Positions 9,701-22,009 of a DNA stretch of 64,000 nt are shown here, one piece after another. Both the position numbers and the translations under genes were made by a program. Under the pieces are notes generated by a model that searched no databases, was not told where the DNA came from, and saw nothing but the letters and a program-made list of their open reading frames with translations. Numbering within the stretch: position 1 is the first letter of the stretch; every line of letters begins with the position of its first letter. Origin of the DNA: Sepiola atlantica (lineage: Eukaryota; Mollusca; Cephalopoda; Sepiida; Sepiolidae); NCBI GenBank assembly GCA_963556195.1, contig OY744529.1, forward strand, positions 59,356,580 to 59,420,579. The letters are read 5' to 3'.

Positions 9701-12700
9701 GTGTTACTTTTGGGCAACTCTGTATCTATGTATTGTTTACCGGCACCATCTGTGAGTTGAGCATATTGTGTTCAAATATTGATTCACTTTCATTAATACC
9801 TTTAAGAAAATGTGTGAATTCATCTCTCCTCTCTTCCAACTACGGGTGAAATAGTAGACTAGAGTCTAAAGCCTTCATAGAGCAACTAATCTAGGAGAAA
9901 GAACACTCTAAAATCACACCTGCGATTATATAAATTTCTGTTATGTGACACATATCATGCTCCTGTACAGTCATCAGTTGCCTAATGGAGTAAGTGGGTT
10001 GTGTTCTGCGTAATGTACAATCCACTTCAAAGAAATGCATATGTAGTGGTTATTTTATAATTTTGACTCTCATTCTTGTAATCAAGGGTTTACCATACTT
10101 GCATTGTCTACATATTATTGTACAGAGTCATTGATAAGTTTTTGCAGCAGTGGCGTACAGAAATCTAGTGATTCTCTAGTGATGCCCGGGTTCAACATCT
10201 TGATGTCCCAAAGATTCAAATATAAGTTTTAGTACTGAAGAAACATTATGAAAAAGGGAGATAGTTTGAATATGATTGGATGCCCCTACCCAATTTAGAT
10301 GCCCGTCCCTTCCCACTTTGCTTGGTAGTGATAATGTTGCTACAAAATGCATCTTGATTAACAGCTAATATCTTGCAAGTCATTGAAGGTATCTCAAATG
10401 ATGAATCCACTGCTATATTTTTTACGATGATGATTCTTTTAATGCCAGTATCTTTACTCGATCTTTGATATCAATGCCAGATTTTATTTGTAATTTGTCT
10501 TTCTTATTGATTTACATTCCAGCCTGTTCGGACACAACCAGCTGATATTATTCCAGCCCGGTGTTGACATTAGCATTTCTCTCCACGGCTATAATATATT
10601 GGTCAGTTATTTTGGACCGTTTCCATGTCAGCATTGCTTGAAGCTAGCAAAGATGTCAGGGAGTGCCTAGTTTTTCACAATCTACAGGAGGTGGAATGTG
10701 TGTAGGATGAACTTGCCATTCTCACCTTCTCTCTCTCTCTCTTCCCCCCCCTTCTCTCTCTGTTGCTGGTTCCTTTTTTGTTTCTAAATGTTAAAATAAA
10801 CAAAAGCTTAAAATTACATTCATTCTTAAATTCTTTTTTTTTCTTTCTGTCTTTTCATTAGGAAAGAATCTATTTCTAAATGTAGCACCATTCCTCCTAT
10901 TTACCAAAGTTGTTCTCATTTTTTTTCAGTAGTTTTAATTTTCCACACAAGAATTGTATTTTTTTATATTTTCATGTATTTATCTTTATATATACATTTA
11001 TTTATATATTATCACTCGTTAGGCATCTATTATTTTAATCAACTTGAAAAAAAAAATTTTAAAGAAAAAAATGTTTATGTTATGAGATTCATTTTTCTCT
11101 TTGTGGATTTTTCTATGGTCCAGCCATGTTTATCTAATACGGAAGCCTTTAAAACTAAGCAAATAAAAAGAAACATTTACTCTAAAAATATACTGTCGGC
11201 TTTGAAATCTAATATTTACTTAATTTATGTAAGTCTCCATATACGATGTAGATATAACATGAAAACATACAGTATATATAAATAAAACACATTAGATCCT
11301 ATTCAACCTTTGCTAAGCATAAGATTCTCAGTAAAGAAAGTTTTCACATTATCACAGCTCTTCAGTGTGGCTAGAGGCTGTGAGTGTTTCACGCTGAGAT
11401 ACAAAACCCGACTGTTTGATTAGCAGTTGAGACATTTTACTCCTACACTATTATGCTTGTTACGAAATAATGAATTTACACAACTTATGTTTTGCTTTTG
11501 TGCTATCAACTGCTCAATTCTTTTTATGAAGAAAATTCTTTATGCTAAGTGGCAGTTATTAAATCTCTTACTAAAGAGCTTAACGCAGGATGGGGAGCAA
11601 ATGTAATCATCCACTAGCAACTGTTTCGTCGTATCACGACTCTCTATTGTGGCTAGACGTAGCACATATCTACAGTTGAGATTTGAAATATATATATCTA
11701 TATATGTATACAATTATCTACAATCTCACAAAATATGTAATAGGAATATACAGTTCAAATTCTCTAATCTATTTCATCAGATAGATCCCAAAGTGTCATT
11801 TGAAATTCAGTATTTTACCATTATTTCTAGATTAATCCAGTTTATTCTTAAAATCTTATACTACACTTGTGTTATTTTTTACCGTATTCGGTATTTTTTT
11901 CTCAAAATATGTTACTTTATCAGAAAAAAATAATTTATGGTAGATTTATTTTGGGGAATCTTCCTATCTGTTTATATAAAGAGTATATTCTTATTTAACC
12001 TTTTAATTTTGTAAAAATCTTTGACATTTTTTGTAGTGATGTGCAAAAAAGCAGATGTTCACCTTGCAATGTCCAAATAATAAGTGTTTAAAATGGTTTG
12101 TATGCATGTGGCACACAGAGAATTTCTGGTAAAAATAATAAGTACAAAAATGTTCATATTTTAAGCCAATCAAATGCGTCTCTACTTAAATTCGGTTGTG
12201 TTCTTAGTGATCATGTGTGAATTCGCCAAGAATTTTAAAAGGAGACAAAATTCAAAAATTAACTTATAGGAATTTGATTTCAATATCACGTTTTGCTTTC
12301 CTAATCCACTAACATATAAATACTACAACCGACTTCATGGTAGGACATTTAAGTATCCAATTTTTCCCTCTTCCTCTTTTTTGATCACTCCTTAAAACTA
12401 AACATTTCTGAGAGTCATTAAGCTTTTCACACATACTTGCTACTGACAAACTTTGTTGTAGCATGGAATTAAGCACTGAACATTTTTCCTACTTGCTTCC
12501 AAGTTTATATGTTAATTTTGTATGTTTGAATTTATATAAAACCTTTGTGTTGTTCATGTTTGACTTTTTGTATTCTCATATTGCATTCCGTATTTAAATA
12601 ACATTGAGGGTGAGTTATCTCTACAGGGTCATATACACGAACACACCATTCATTTGGACAACCCAAATTTGGTTCCTCCTGCTCAGTTAAACTTACATCC

Positions 12701-14341
12701 AGGAGAAAAAACTATATCTTTTGTGCAATTCTACCTGAAAGGTAATCTTGCAATTAATGATTTGTGTTAGATATTGAGTGGGTCAATCCCCTAGTATATA
12801 ATTTAGTTAGTTGAAAATAACAGAAAATAGAAATCCGCTGAGATGTCAGCCGAGGTCAACTTGATGATCTGGAGTTGAAAATTACTTAGGCAATGGGAAT
12901 GTACTAGAATCGGATATGATGTCATATGCCTCAAAAAGAGAGGTTGATAGGAAAAGTCAGTCCATGTAAATGGAATGGGCTGACAAGAATAATTATTTGT
13001 GATTTCGATCTTTCTGTCTCCCCGCCCCCAACACACACACCGGTCAGTAATTTGAAATGAAGATCACATTGAATAAATGATCCCTGTCTTCCATCAGTTT
13101 TTGATTGAGTTAATCCTTTCAAAAGTATAAATAAGAAGCTTTAATTACAGGAAGATATTCCCTCAGTCTGGGAGGAGCACGCAGAAGCGCGTGCAAGGAG
13201 AACGTCGAGCAGCAGCCTAGGTGTTAGGGTAACAATTTGTGAACTTTAGTGTTGTTGTAATGATTAATGCAACTTGCTTGTTGCATCTATGACACACGTT
13301 TGAGAACACAACATGTGTATAACACTGGTATTCTATTCTTCATTATATTGGATGGCTGTAGTCAAGACGATAAGTGTTGCCAACATGATTGGACGCACCG
13401 ATGTGGGATAGTGGTTCTCATTAACATCATAGTTCTCACTAATTTCATATATATCGATGTTTAAAACTCATACTTTTATGTGAACACATAGGATGTTTAT
13501 TTATATAGAAGTGGACGACATTCGGTAATATTCCTAAGTCAACAGTAATCTTTTCATGTACAGTGTTTATGTTTTTAACTTATAGATGGTAGGTTATAAT
13601 GGATGAAGTGAAGGCGTGTGGATATCTAAAACCACCATAAATAAGCGTTTTTTGTAGAGGTCGACGTTAAATGAATGTCTTTCTGATACGAAGAAGAAAG
13701 AGTAGACAACGGTATTGTTATATAATAAAAAATAGGTTTTTATTTTGGCTGAACTGGAAAGAGATTAAAGACAGACAATAGTAAAGTTCACAAAATGTCA
13801 GACATCATCATTCTCCATAGCAACCCGACGTGTATGCTGGTGAGTTGGAAAAGCCAGCCACAGAACATCTGATTAGTATGACCCCCGAAATCCAACTGGT
13901 TGCTTAGCAGGAAAAATCTGTGAGGCCGCACTTCGAAACTAGTCCAACAAACTGTATTCATACGTCAACTAATTCTATTGGTCAATGGGTCAATTACCCA
14001 GCCTTTGCTTGTCTGTTTGGAACAAGAATTTTTTGTTACAAATTAAATATAATTTTAAAGCTAAGTAATATTTTATATGGAATAGTTCTTATTAAAATGT
14101 CTTATTAATAGTTTTTATTCTCAAATAGAAAACTCTTTTGCTCAAAACATAAATTCAATGTCACTGTGTTTTGCATAACACTAACGATTGCAAGTATCAA
14201 ATTCTCTTTACTTTGGTTGCAATCTCGATAATTTTTTAAGAAAATTAATCTAGGAAACAATGTTTACAATAAATTAAATAAAACCAGCTTATCTAAACTA
14301 ATAATGAGTATGAAAAAATATGTACATAACAAGAATACCAG
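9701..14341. other. 4.6 kb of AT-rich DNA with few recognisable features
   Basis: Besides the partial MITE-like copy at 10147-10318 and a short CT tract near 10730-10760, no gene, RNA or bounded repeat can be supported. The 103- and 94-codon plus frames at 10974-11285 and 11649-11933 are Ile/Tyr/Lys/Phe-rich, as expected from AT-rich random sequence. The region near 13150-13230 is more GC-rich but unassigned. Confidence 0.5.
10147..10318. repeat. Partial copy of the hAT-like MITE
   Basis: It starts GCAGTGGCGTACAG and shares CAAATATAAGTTTTAGTACTG, the following 'attatgaaaaagggagatag' theme and the GATGCCC-rich end with 7233-7423. The right terminal inverted repeat is missing, so this copy is truncated. 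Confidence 0.55.
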
Positions 14342-14928
14342 TCCAAGGACGGGTAAAATAAATTTCCGGAAGAAAACAGTTTTGCACCACTTCTATATTA
14401 TCTTACAAAGATTAAAATAAAGATATAATTATACAAAATCTTATGTCTAGAATCCTGATTCCAATTTTGATCAAAATCCATTACATTATTTTGATTCTAG
14501 AAAACTTTTAAGAAGGCGTCTTAAGAAGAAATTGAAATTCAGGGAATCTTGTATAATTGTTGTCTAATCACTATAGATCAAATTCAATACAAATCTAAAT
14601 TTTTGAATTTTCAAATGCGAGGTTTTTCTCATATTATGCCCCCTAAAAACCCTCTAAAATATTTCAAATATATTAAAATTTGGGGAATATCTATTATGTC
14701 TAATACCTATTGCTTAAATTTCACAAAAATCGGAGGTATCTGAATTTTCACAAAGGGCTTCTATCGCATTTTACCTCCTTTACATGAAACTAAATATAGC
14801 CCACATTTGGACCGCTTATGCCTACAGATTTGTTCCAAAATTCATAATGATCGGTTAATTAGTTATGGAGTGATTCCTGTACATACAAATATATAAACAT
14901 ATACACATACCTAACTTTATATCAATGG
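14342..14928 (+). repeat. Rep600 dispersed repeat, copy 1
   Basis: This ~590 bp unit starts near GGACGGGTAAAAT. It includes CCAATTTTGATCAAAATCC, AATTCAGGGAATCTTG and CGGTTAATTAGTTATGGAGTG, and ends near CATACCTAACTTTATAT. The same sequence in the same order occurs at 18045-19305 and 27893-28497, and in reverse at 45560-45975, 48225-48775 and 50770-51345. It has no convincing open frame. The family is unknown to me; it is possibly a non-autonomous DNA element or a SINE-like unit. Confidence 0.8.
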
Positions 14929-15125
14929 ATACAAAAACAAACTCTATTAAATATACATCAAGAATTAACATGTGCTCTCACCTTCAGTCTTTTTTACAGC
15001 CGTAGTCATTTAGAAAGATAGATGCTATGTAGAGGATAAACTATTTTGCGGTTGTCAGTCGGCAAATCATGAAGATGTTAGTTTTTGCACGGAGGGCCTT
15101 GTAAAGACATCGTCATCTTCTCACA

Positions 15126-15240
15126 TACAGCACCTAGTATTCCAAAATGGTCACCAATCAGCTACTGGCCAGGCTCAACGCCGCTTAACTTCGATGATCT
15201 AACAAGGAACCAATGTGTAATGTGATTATAGCTGTATGGT
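15126..15240 (-). repeat. 5S rRNA-derived SINE head, antisense copy 4
   Basis: On the minus strand the order is 5S-like: a tRNA-free head, AAGTTAAGCGGCGTTGAGCC (15177-15196), then GGTGACCATTTTGGAATACT and AGGTGCTGTA near 15126-15160. Its body would extend towards lower coordinates (about 15020-15125). Substitutions rule out a normal 5S gene. Confidence 0.7.
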
Positions 15241-15731
15241 TATGAATGCATCATAAAATGTCTGCATAAAGCTGAGTGAACAATTATGATAAAAAATATC
15301 TGATGAATAATAAAATAAACGTTGCATTAAAAGCATCAACTAATAAAACGTTTAAAACAGAAAAAAGTGTCCCTTTCCGTTTTGTATTTTATCGTCCGAG
15401 TCTTACCATCAATCCTTTGATAACAAACTCTAAACTTTATTTAAAAACTAGCAGGTCTACCCGGAAGTAGCAAGCAATTTATTTTTATCAAGAACAATCG
15501 ATTTCCTACTGTTGTCACACACTAGGTAAATCTTACTGTAAAAACCGAAACAACTAATCAAGGTAAAACTTACAACAAAAATTACGAATATGCGAGTTAA
15601 ATCTTACTTAAAGAACAAATACGCAAGTAAAGTTTTAAAAATACATGAGATCAGTTTTATTTAAAAAATAAACTAACTCTATCTCTCTCTCTCTTTCTTT
15701 CTCTCTCTTTCTCTTTCTCTCTCTCTCTCTC

Positions 15732-15765
<34 letters not shown>

Positions 15766-16090
15766 TGATCGAATCTGTAAATAAAGCATCTATGTGTGCA
15801 TGGATTGATTCCTTTTTTTTTTTTTATTCATTACTTTTTTATGCAAATCGCTCCAGACAAGGCATGAAGCCACTTGATATAAGAAATTAAACAATAAATA
15901 AATAAAATTACCACTTCAAGGTCAAAAACTAGCCAACGATAAGTGTTAGATGGATAGAAAACAGCAATCCTTCCCATTTTGTCAGAAACATCGCTTATGA
16001 AATGTGAGGACTATAGGAAACATAAAGGGTCACACAAATATTAAGAACAAGGGAATATTTTTTGTGTCTATTAAAAGTGAAAGAATTTTT
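15241..16090. other. AT-rich interval with a CT-rich microsatellite
   Basis: An imperfect (CT)n tract with interspersed TTT occupies about 15680-15764. ACTAGCAGGTCTACCCGGAAG near 15447 resembles the start of the repeat at 30935. No gene is seen. Confidence 0.55.
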
Positions 16091-16795
16091 TCCTTTATTT
16101 TTTATTATCAGTTATTAAGATTAAGCTTCCCTTTCTTTGCTCATAAAAATTAGATTTGCATATGTGATTATATTTTACCTTTCCTTATTATTATCAATTA
16201 TTTTAAAGATTAAGCTTCCGTTCTTTGTTCATAAAAATTAGATTTGCATATGTGATTATATTTTACCTTTCCTTATTATTATCAATTATTTTAAAGATTA
16301 AGCTTCCGTTCTTTGCTCATAAAAATTAGATTTGCATATGTTATTATATTTTACTTTTCCTTATTATTATCAATTATTTTAAAGATTAAGCTTCCCTTCT
16401 TTGCTCATAAAAATTAGATTTGCATATGTGATTAATTTTTACCTTTCCTTATTATTATCAATTATTTTAAAGATTAAGCTTCCCTTTCTTTGCTCATAAA
16501 AATTAGATTTGCATATGTGATTATTTTTTACCTTTCCTTATTATTATCAATTATTTTAAAGATTAAGCTTCCCTTTCTTTGCTCATAAAAATTAGATTTG
16601 CATATGTGATTATTTTTTACCTTTCCTTATTATTATCAATTATTTTAAAGATTAAGCTTCCCTTTCTTTGCTCATAAAAATTAGATTTGCATATGTGATT
16701 ATTTTTTACCTTTCCTTATTATTATCAATTATTTTAAAGATTAAGCTTCCGTTCTTTGCTCATAAAAATAAATTTGCATACGTGATTATTGAACG
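16091..16795. repeat. Tandem array, about eight 88-89 bp units, each with ATTTGCAT
   Basis: The word CCTTATTATTATCAATTA recurs at 16183, 16271, 16359, 16447, 16536, 16625 and 16714, giving spacings of 88, 88, 88, 89, 89 and 89. A more diverged first unit starts near 16091. Each unit also carries AAGATTAAGCTTCC, TTGCTCATAAAAA and AGATTTGCATATGTGATTA. ATTTGCAT, the POU octamer, is kept in all eight, even in the last unit, where the next bases change to ACG. The units are nearly identical in the middle and diverge at the edges, as expected for unequal exchange. Confidence 0.95.
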
Positions 16796-17859
16796 AGCCG
16801 GACACACATACGTTCACTTTTATTACATAAATTCAAAATCAGATTTTTTTGTTTTGAAAAGTAATGAAGCTTTTACCGACTACAGAACAAATTAATATTC
16901 TATATTGTAAAAAAAGACAAAGTTAAACATTAAGAGCGTGTGATAGGAGTAAGACTTAACAAAGGCAAACAGTGAATGTATGCATATATTTTTTAAAAAA
17001 AAACAGAACACTGTGTGTACAGTGATTTTATAGACTGGGCTTCTAGCATAACATATATCAAATTGCTCTTACATAAACTGATGGTGTAAGTTTAACAGAT
17101 TGTATCATCTTTATAATCATCACACAGAACAGCCACACTACTACCACTGTAGCGACATTAGATGTAGGTGGCTAAATATAGTGTTAAAAACGGTATTTTC
17201 TACATAAGTCTAGATTAAACAGAGAAAATGGAAAATTCCATTAAGATTTAAAAGATTAGAATTAAGCTATCTGTCAGCAAATGATGCCATAGACAGGAAA
17301 TCCGAAGTGACACATAGTGATGAAGAGAGAAAATTCTTTTGTTTTGGTAGACGAGCTGATTAGGTTCGGACATCTTTTTCGAAGCAGTCTTTGTCCGCTC
17401 TCCCCTGCAGGAAGTGGCAATGGTACTCACATAGTGATAAAAGAATAAAAAAATCAAAGAGCATGACGCCATTAAACAAATATCCCGTTGGTGCTTTTTT
17501 ATTTGTTGCTAAGTTATAACTGTTATAAGGAAAGAGAAAGACACAGAAACTTCGATTGCTGCTACATCACCACTACGACCACTTTTACAACTAGACATCA
17601 CTACCCTTTGAGCTAACTACTTACATCGTGTCAATGAGGGACGAACAGCTGTTTTCTGTTAACGAGTAGATTACGAGCCATCTGGTGGTGATCGAGACGA
17701 TTCCGCATCTACCGTTACAATCGGCTTATTAGTAGCATGTAACGTTACCCCACTTCACCATTATAAACCAATCAAAACGGGCATGATGTTCACAAATGAA
17801 ATCCTTCATTATTGTTCAAAGTTCAGATTTTAAGATCATAACGATTTATGCTCGGGAAT
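16796..17859. other. AT-rich interval, nothing recognised
   Basis: A 74-codon reverse frame (17248-17472) has no familiar motif. The stretch near 17640-17760 is less AT-rich but unassigned. Confidence 0.45.
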
Positions 17860-17930
17860 GCATGATTGGTCTAATGGATACTATTACAGACTATAGAATC
17901 GTCTGTCGAGTTCAAATCTTATTGGATCTA
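17860..17930 (+). repeat. tRNA-Arg-like SINE head or tRNA pseudogene
   Basis: GATTGGTCTAATGGATAC (17863-17880) fits an arginine-type A box and D arm, and GAGTTCAAATC (17908-17918) fits a B box at normal spacing. The anticodon loop region reads CTATAGAA and the acceptor stem is poorly paired. Either a tRNA-derived SINE or a decayed tRNA gene. Confidence 0.45.
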
Positions 17931-18044
17931 TTGTGGTCATTTAGGAACTAATACTGTTGAAAAAGATACAAGCCTGCAATTTTCCTCCGGCAATGGCTAA
18001 AATAGCAACTTGTGTTTAATTGATCATATATAACTTGGAAAAAT

Positions 18045-18245
18045 ACCCGACCTGGGACGGGTAAAATTAATTCCTCGAATAGAACAGCACAACTTTTAGG
18101 TTCCCTTACGAAGATTAACATCAAAGTATAATGATACTAAACATTATACCTACAATCCTTATTCCAATTTTGATCAAAATCCATTGAATGATTTTGATTC
18201 TAGAACATGTCTAAAATTTAAGGTCTAAGCTTAAGAGGTCTTAAT
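18045..18245 (+). repeat. Rep600 dispersed repeat, copy 2, 5' part
   Basis: It starts ACCCGACCTGGGACGGGTAA and matches 14342 onward as far as GTCTAAGCTTAAGAGGTCTTA. The match stops abruptly near 18245 and resumes at 18899 with AAGAAGAAATTGAAATTC, so the copy is split by an insertion. Confidence 0.8.
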
Positions 18246-18898
18246 GTTGCATACCCTTTAATTTCTCGTACCTTTTCTTCTTCAGAGGGGATGTCATCTC
18301 GATGTCATCTAGTGGTTGAGTTCTTTCTTCGCTTCTGTACTGCCGTGAAAATTGCCGTCCACTGTGTCTACAACAGAACCTTCATAACACGATTCAAGAG
18401 GCGAACAATCTTTTAAATTTTGATTAGTTTTATTCAGGCGTCCGTTTACCATTGCTCTTGGAGATGTTTCACTAACGTTGAGGGATAGACCAACTTACTA
18501 CTTTATCATAGTTAATTCCTAGCTTAAGTCCTTAGCCATTCGAAGAGGGGGGAAGAAGGAATCTCATGCCTGTATTCTCTTAGGGAAATAAATTCCCCTT
18601 TTTCCTTTGCAGACTACATGAAGAAATACGTCTGTTCAGCTTGCTTCCAAAAACCAGACTGACAAAACCCTGTTTCCGTCACAGAACCGTTATGCGCAGG
18701 TGCACCTTGACCCTTGACCTGAGGTCTCGTCAACGTGGTGGCCCTGTCAACGTCTGTAAGCTCCGACTGTGAGAACAACCCTAATTTGCACTCGGTTGTA
18801 CGGGTTTACTCGCACTGAATCATGCAAGCCAAACCAAACGATCCCCCACACATACGTCCACTTCAACATGCATCCAGCCTCACAGGGCCATTATCCAA
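18242..18898. mobile_element. ~655 bp insertion within Rep600 copy 2
   Basis: The block lies exactly where copies 1 and 3 of Rep600 are continuous. Its ends, ATGTTGCATA on the left and TATCCAACAT on the right, match as a 10 bp imperfect inverted repeat with one mismatch. It is more GC-rich than its host and includes GACCCTTGACCTGAGGTCTCG near 18705-18727, a palindromic word. No protein similarity was recognised and no clear target duplication is seen. Confidence 0.5.
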
Positions 18899-19305
18899 CA
18901 TCAAGAAGAAATTGAAATTCAGGGACCCTTGCTTAATTGGAATCAATGACTATGAATCAAATACTGAAATATTCGCATTTTTTGAATTTTCAAATGGGAT
19001 GCTGTACCCGTATTATGCCCCCTTAAAATCCTTTAAAATATTCTAAAGAAACTTGAATTTGGGGGTTATTTATTACTTAATGGCTCATACCTATTCTAAA
19101 AAATAAGACGCATCTGAAATTTCATCCATCCCCTTTTTACCTCATTTGCATGAAACTAAATTAAGCAAAATATAGCCCATATTACAACTCCTGATGCCTA
19201 GTGGGTATGTTTCAAAATTCATTATGATCGGTTAATTAGTTTGGAAGTGAATCCTCTATATACAAATATAAAAACATATACACATACCTAACTTTATATA
19301 GTGTT
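18899..19305 (+). repeat. Rep600 dispersed repeat, copy 2, 3' part
   Basis: It continues the unit from AAGAAGAAATTGAAATTCAG through ATTATGATCGGTTAATTAG to CATACCTAACTTTATATA, matching copies 1 and 3. Confidence 0.8.
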
Positions 19306-19900
19306 TACAATAGTTTTTGGCACATGAAATAACCCTAAAAAGTTTATTTTTCCATGAGACAGACAGCGAAACCGAACCTCTTATGATTTTGTAATGATTT
19401 TAAAATGAAACAATCCGTTTCACCAAATTATGGGTCAGTTTGAACAGATTCCACAAAATGATTGTTTCATCAAAACTCACTAATTTTTTAATGGCTCAAA
19501 ATTGACTTACAATTTCATAAAAACAGATCAGCATTTTGCCACGATTGGTTCATAAGTATTGAGCTGTGTAGTTTTATCCAGTAGAAAAAAAACGCCAGCT
19601 CCATTGCAGCCTATTTACTACAAGTTTGATTCTTATATCAATATCAAAGTTTTTGAGAGTTGCATCTAACACGTTCTTGTGGTGCTTCTTGAAGGCACCA
19701 ACTGTTTGAGAAGTAAGAAGATAATATTCCAGTTCTTGATTTATTACCATTGTTAGAGAATACGGTGAATATAATACGAAGAGTGTCCAAACTTAACAGA
19801 CTTCTTGACTGAAATTCTATCAAGTCTATCTATAATGTATCTTGTATTGAGTTTATATGAATATGTTGATGTCTTTTTAAAATATGTTTGTATTATATTT
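19306..19900. other. AT-rich interval, nothing recognised
   Basis: No gene or bounded repeat. A short AGACAGACAG run occurs near 19360. Confidence 0.45.
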
Positions 19901-20490
19901 CGAAATTTTTTAGATGAGGATTCATAATTTGCATTATTTGGATTAATCGAGCTACTGTTCTCATATTGGATGTTATTCTCACAACGTTTCGGCCGATGTA
20001 ATCTCCGACCTTTTTCAGTTTTTCAGTATTTTGTTGAACTCAGGAATTTTTAGTTCAAACTTGTGAATCTGTACAGAACTTCAAACGGAACCTTTTTTTT
20101 TAATCCACAAGGGTAGTTGGATTTTGTTCCATCATCCATGACCAGGCTGAAGTTTGCAAGGACCCGTAGTGAAACGGATATAAGTGCTAAGTAATAATCA
20201 GTTCTAAGTGACATTCTTCTGGAGGTTGAAGGTTCAATCCTCAGTTCGGGTGACACTAAGAATACAATTACGAATTACTTAAGACTTCTAATCGGTCATG
20301 GCTGATTAAATACGAGCAAGCTAACCTCGTGGATTAAATAAACGGTTCCATTTTAAATTCCATACAAATTTCCGAGTTTGACAAGACGCTCCTGAAGAAG
20401 GTTGGAGGTTATATCGGCCGAAACCTTGTGTGAATAACATTCGAGATGAGAGCAGTAGTCCAAATAATCCAAATATTACATGTTTGCATG
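19901..20490. repeat. Inverted SINE-like module around a tRNA-like head
   Basis: The left arm (about 19937-20023) and right arm (about 20390-20487) are inverted copies of about 90 bases. Left has TTTGGATTAATCGAGCTACTG and GTTTCGGCCGATGTAATCTCC; right reads, in reverse, TTTGGATTATTTGGACTACTG and GTTTCGGCCGATATAACCTCC. Between them, at 20155-20252, is a tRNA-like unit with GTAGTGAAACGG and the B box GGTTCAATCC (20231-20240). The most likely reading is two head-to-head or nested copies of one tRNA-headed SINE or MITE. The same arm occurs at 63915-63985. Confidence 0.65.
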
Positions 20491-21400
20491 AAACTCTAAC
20501 AAAAAGTTATCCTTTTGATTTCTATTAAATATGTATAGATGTGTCCTAAGCTTTGCTTGGCACAAAAAAAAGTAATAGTGAGAGAACTCTCGGCAAAAAC
20601 AATTCCACTAGAGTAGAATATTGATTAGCAACATTTACTTGAAAACTTTTATGCTAAGGGAAGTACCTTTTTATGTTTATAATAAAGTATATTAATGTAG
20701 GAAACTGATCTGTGAGGTGCACCTCTTTGTTTTTACCAAAAAGGTTTAGTGGGTATCGAGAATTTCCTAATGCTGGACGTGAACCACGAGGTTTCTGCAG
20801 AAATGAAGAATATTTAGATTCTTCGGATATATCTATATTCCTATCTTAAAAGGTAGAATGTCGTTCATGTTTTGTATGATGTTGCAGTTACATTTTTTTT
20901 GATATCTTGTCAACTGTAAATAAATGTGTACTTAGTTTTAGTTTTGTCTATTATTTGTTCTGATGATTGGATTTAAATAGTTTCAAAATCTTTCAATCTT
21001 TTAAGACAAGGATTTGCTAAGAATTTTAAAACCAGAAATGACCTTCTATTTGACAGTTTAAATGTTTCCAAATTCCTTTCAAATTTCGAAGGGCACAAAG
21101 TAATTCATTTTTTTTTCAACTATTAATAAAATAATAAAATGTCTGATTTGCTTACGAAGAAACGAAATGCATTCTGGTGGATTTAGTTCTGTAATTAAAA
21201 ATTTTTAAAGGATTTTTAAAATTTCATGTTATTTTATGCTATTGTATTTTTCATTTCAATAAATATTTAATCAATAGAAAAATAATAATTCAGTGTGTAA
21301 TTGACAAAGTTACAGTGACGCGAGAAATACACATGCAGCGATGAACTATTGTTCATCCAGTCTGCCTTTTTTTGCACGTACGGAAAATGATGCCATCATA
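20491..21400. repeat. Divergent dispersed repeat, AT-rich
   Basis: The stretch 20930-21150, with GATTTGCTAAGAATTTTAAA, CCAAATTCCTTTCAAATTTCG and TAATTCATTTTTTTTTCAA, is repeated with divergence at about 30370-30520. No coding potential. The boundaries are not clear. Confidence 0.5.
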
Positions 21401-21403
21401 GTT

Positions 21404-21404
<1 letters not shown>

Positions 21405-21494
<90 letters not shown>

Positions 21495-21721
21495 TACAGA
21501 CAGAGACAGAGACAGAGACAGAGACAGACGGAAAATGATGCCATCATAGTTCCTCAGAGAGAGAGAGAGAGAGAGAGAGACAGATAGACATACAGACAGA
21601 CAGACAGACAGACATACAGACAGAGACAGAGACAGAGCCGGAACAGGCAGGCAGACGGACAGAGAAACAGAGAGAGAGAAAGAGACACACACACACACAC
21701 GCACACACACACACACACACA
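21405..21721. repeat. Compound (GA)n(GACA)n(CA)n microsatellite, internally duplicated
   Basis: About 55 bases of GA repeats pass into GACA repeats, then GACAGA. The flanking word CGGAAAATGATGCCATCATA then recurs (21380 and 21529) and a second GA-GACA-GACAGA series follows, ending in (CA)n near 21684-21720. The array therefore contains a ~150 bp tandem duplication that includes unique flank. All frames across it are artefacts. Confidence 0.95.
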
Positions 21722-22009
21722 TGAAGACACAGCATTCTCTCTCTCTACAGCAATGTCTTTCAAGCAATATTTAAGCATTTGAAATAAGGGATTCCTTGTG
21801 AGAAATTGGGGTGCAAGATTAGTGGAGTAGATAGAGTTACTCACTATCGATTTGGCTTTGTCGAGTTTTGTATCCGATATATTGCGACTAAATTACGCAC
21901 TAATAGCCTTGAGAAAGGTATGAACCCACAATTTCCACCCCGAGCCTTGTATAAAATAGAAACTTATGTTCAATTAATCGCACCCAATGAACCGTTTACA
22001 ATAGTTAAA

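Noticed and set aside
10974..11933. 103- and 94-codon plus frames as small host genes
   Set aside because: Composition is that of random AT-rich DNA, with no motif, signal peptide or splice-linked partner visible.
21353..21844. Four long Ser/Leu/Cys/Val-rich reverse frames
   Set aside because: All are translations of GA, GACA and CA repeats.
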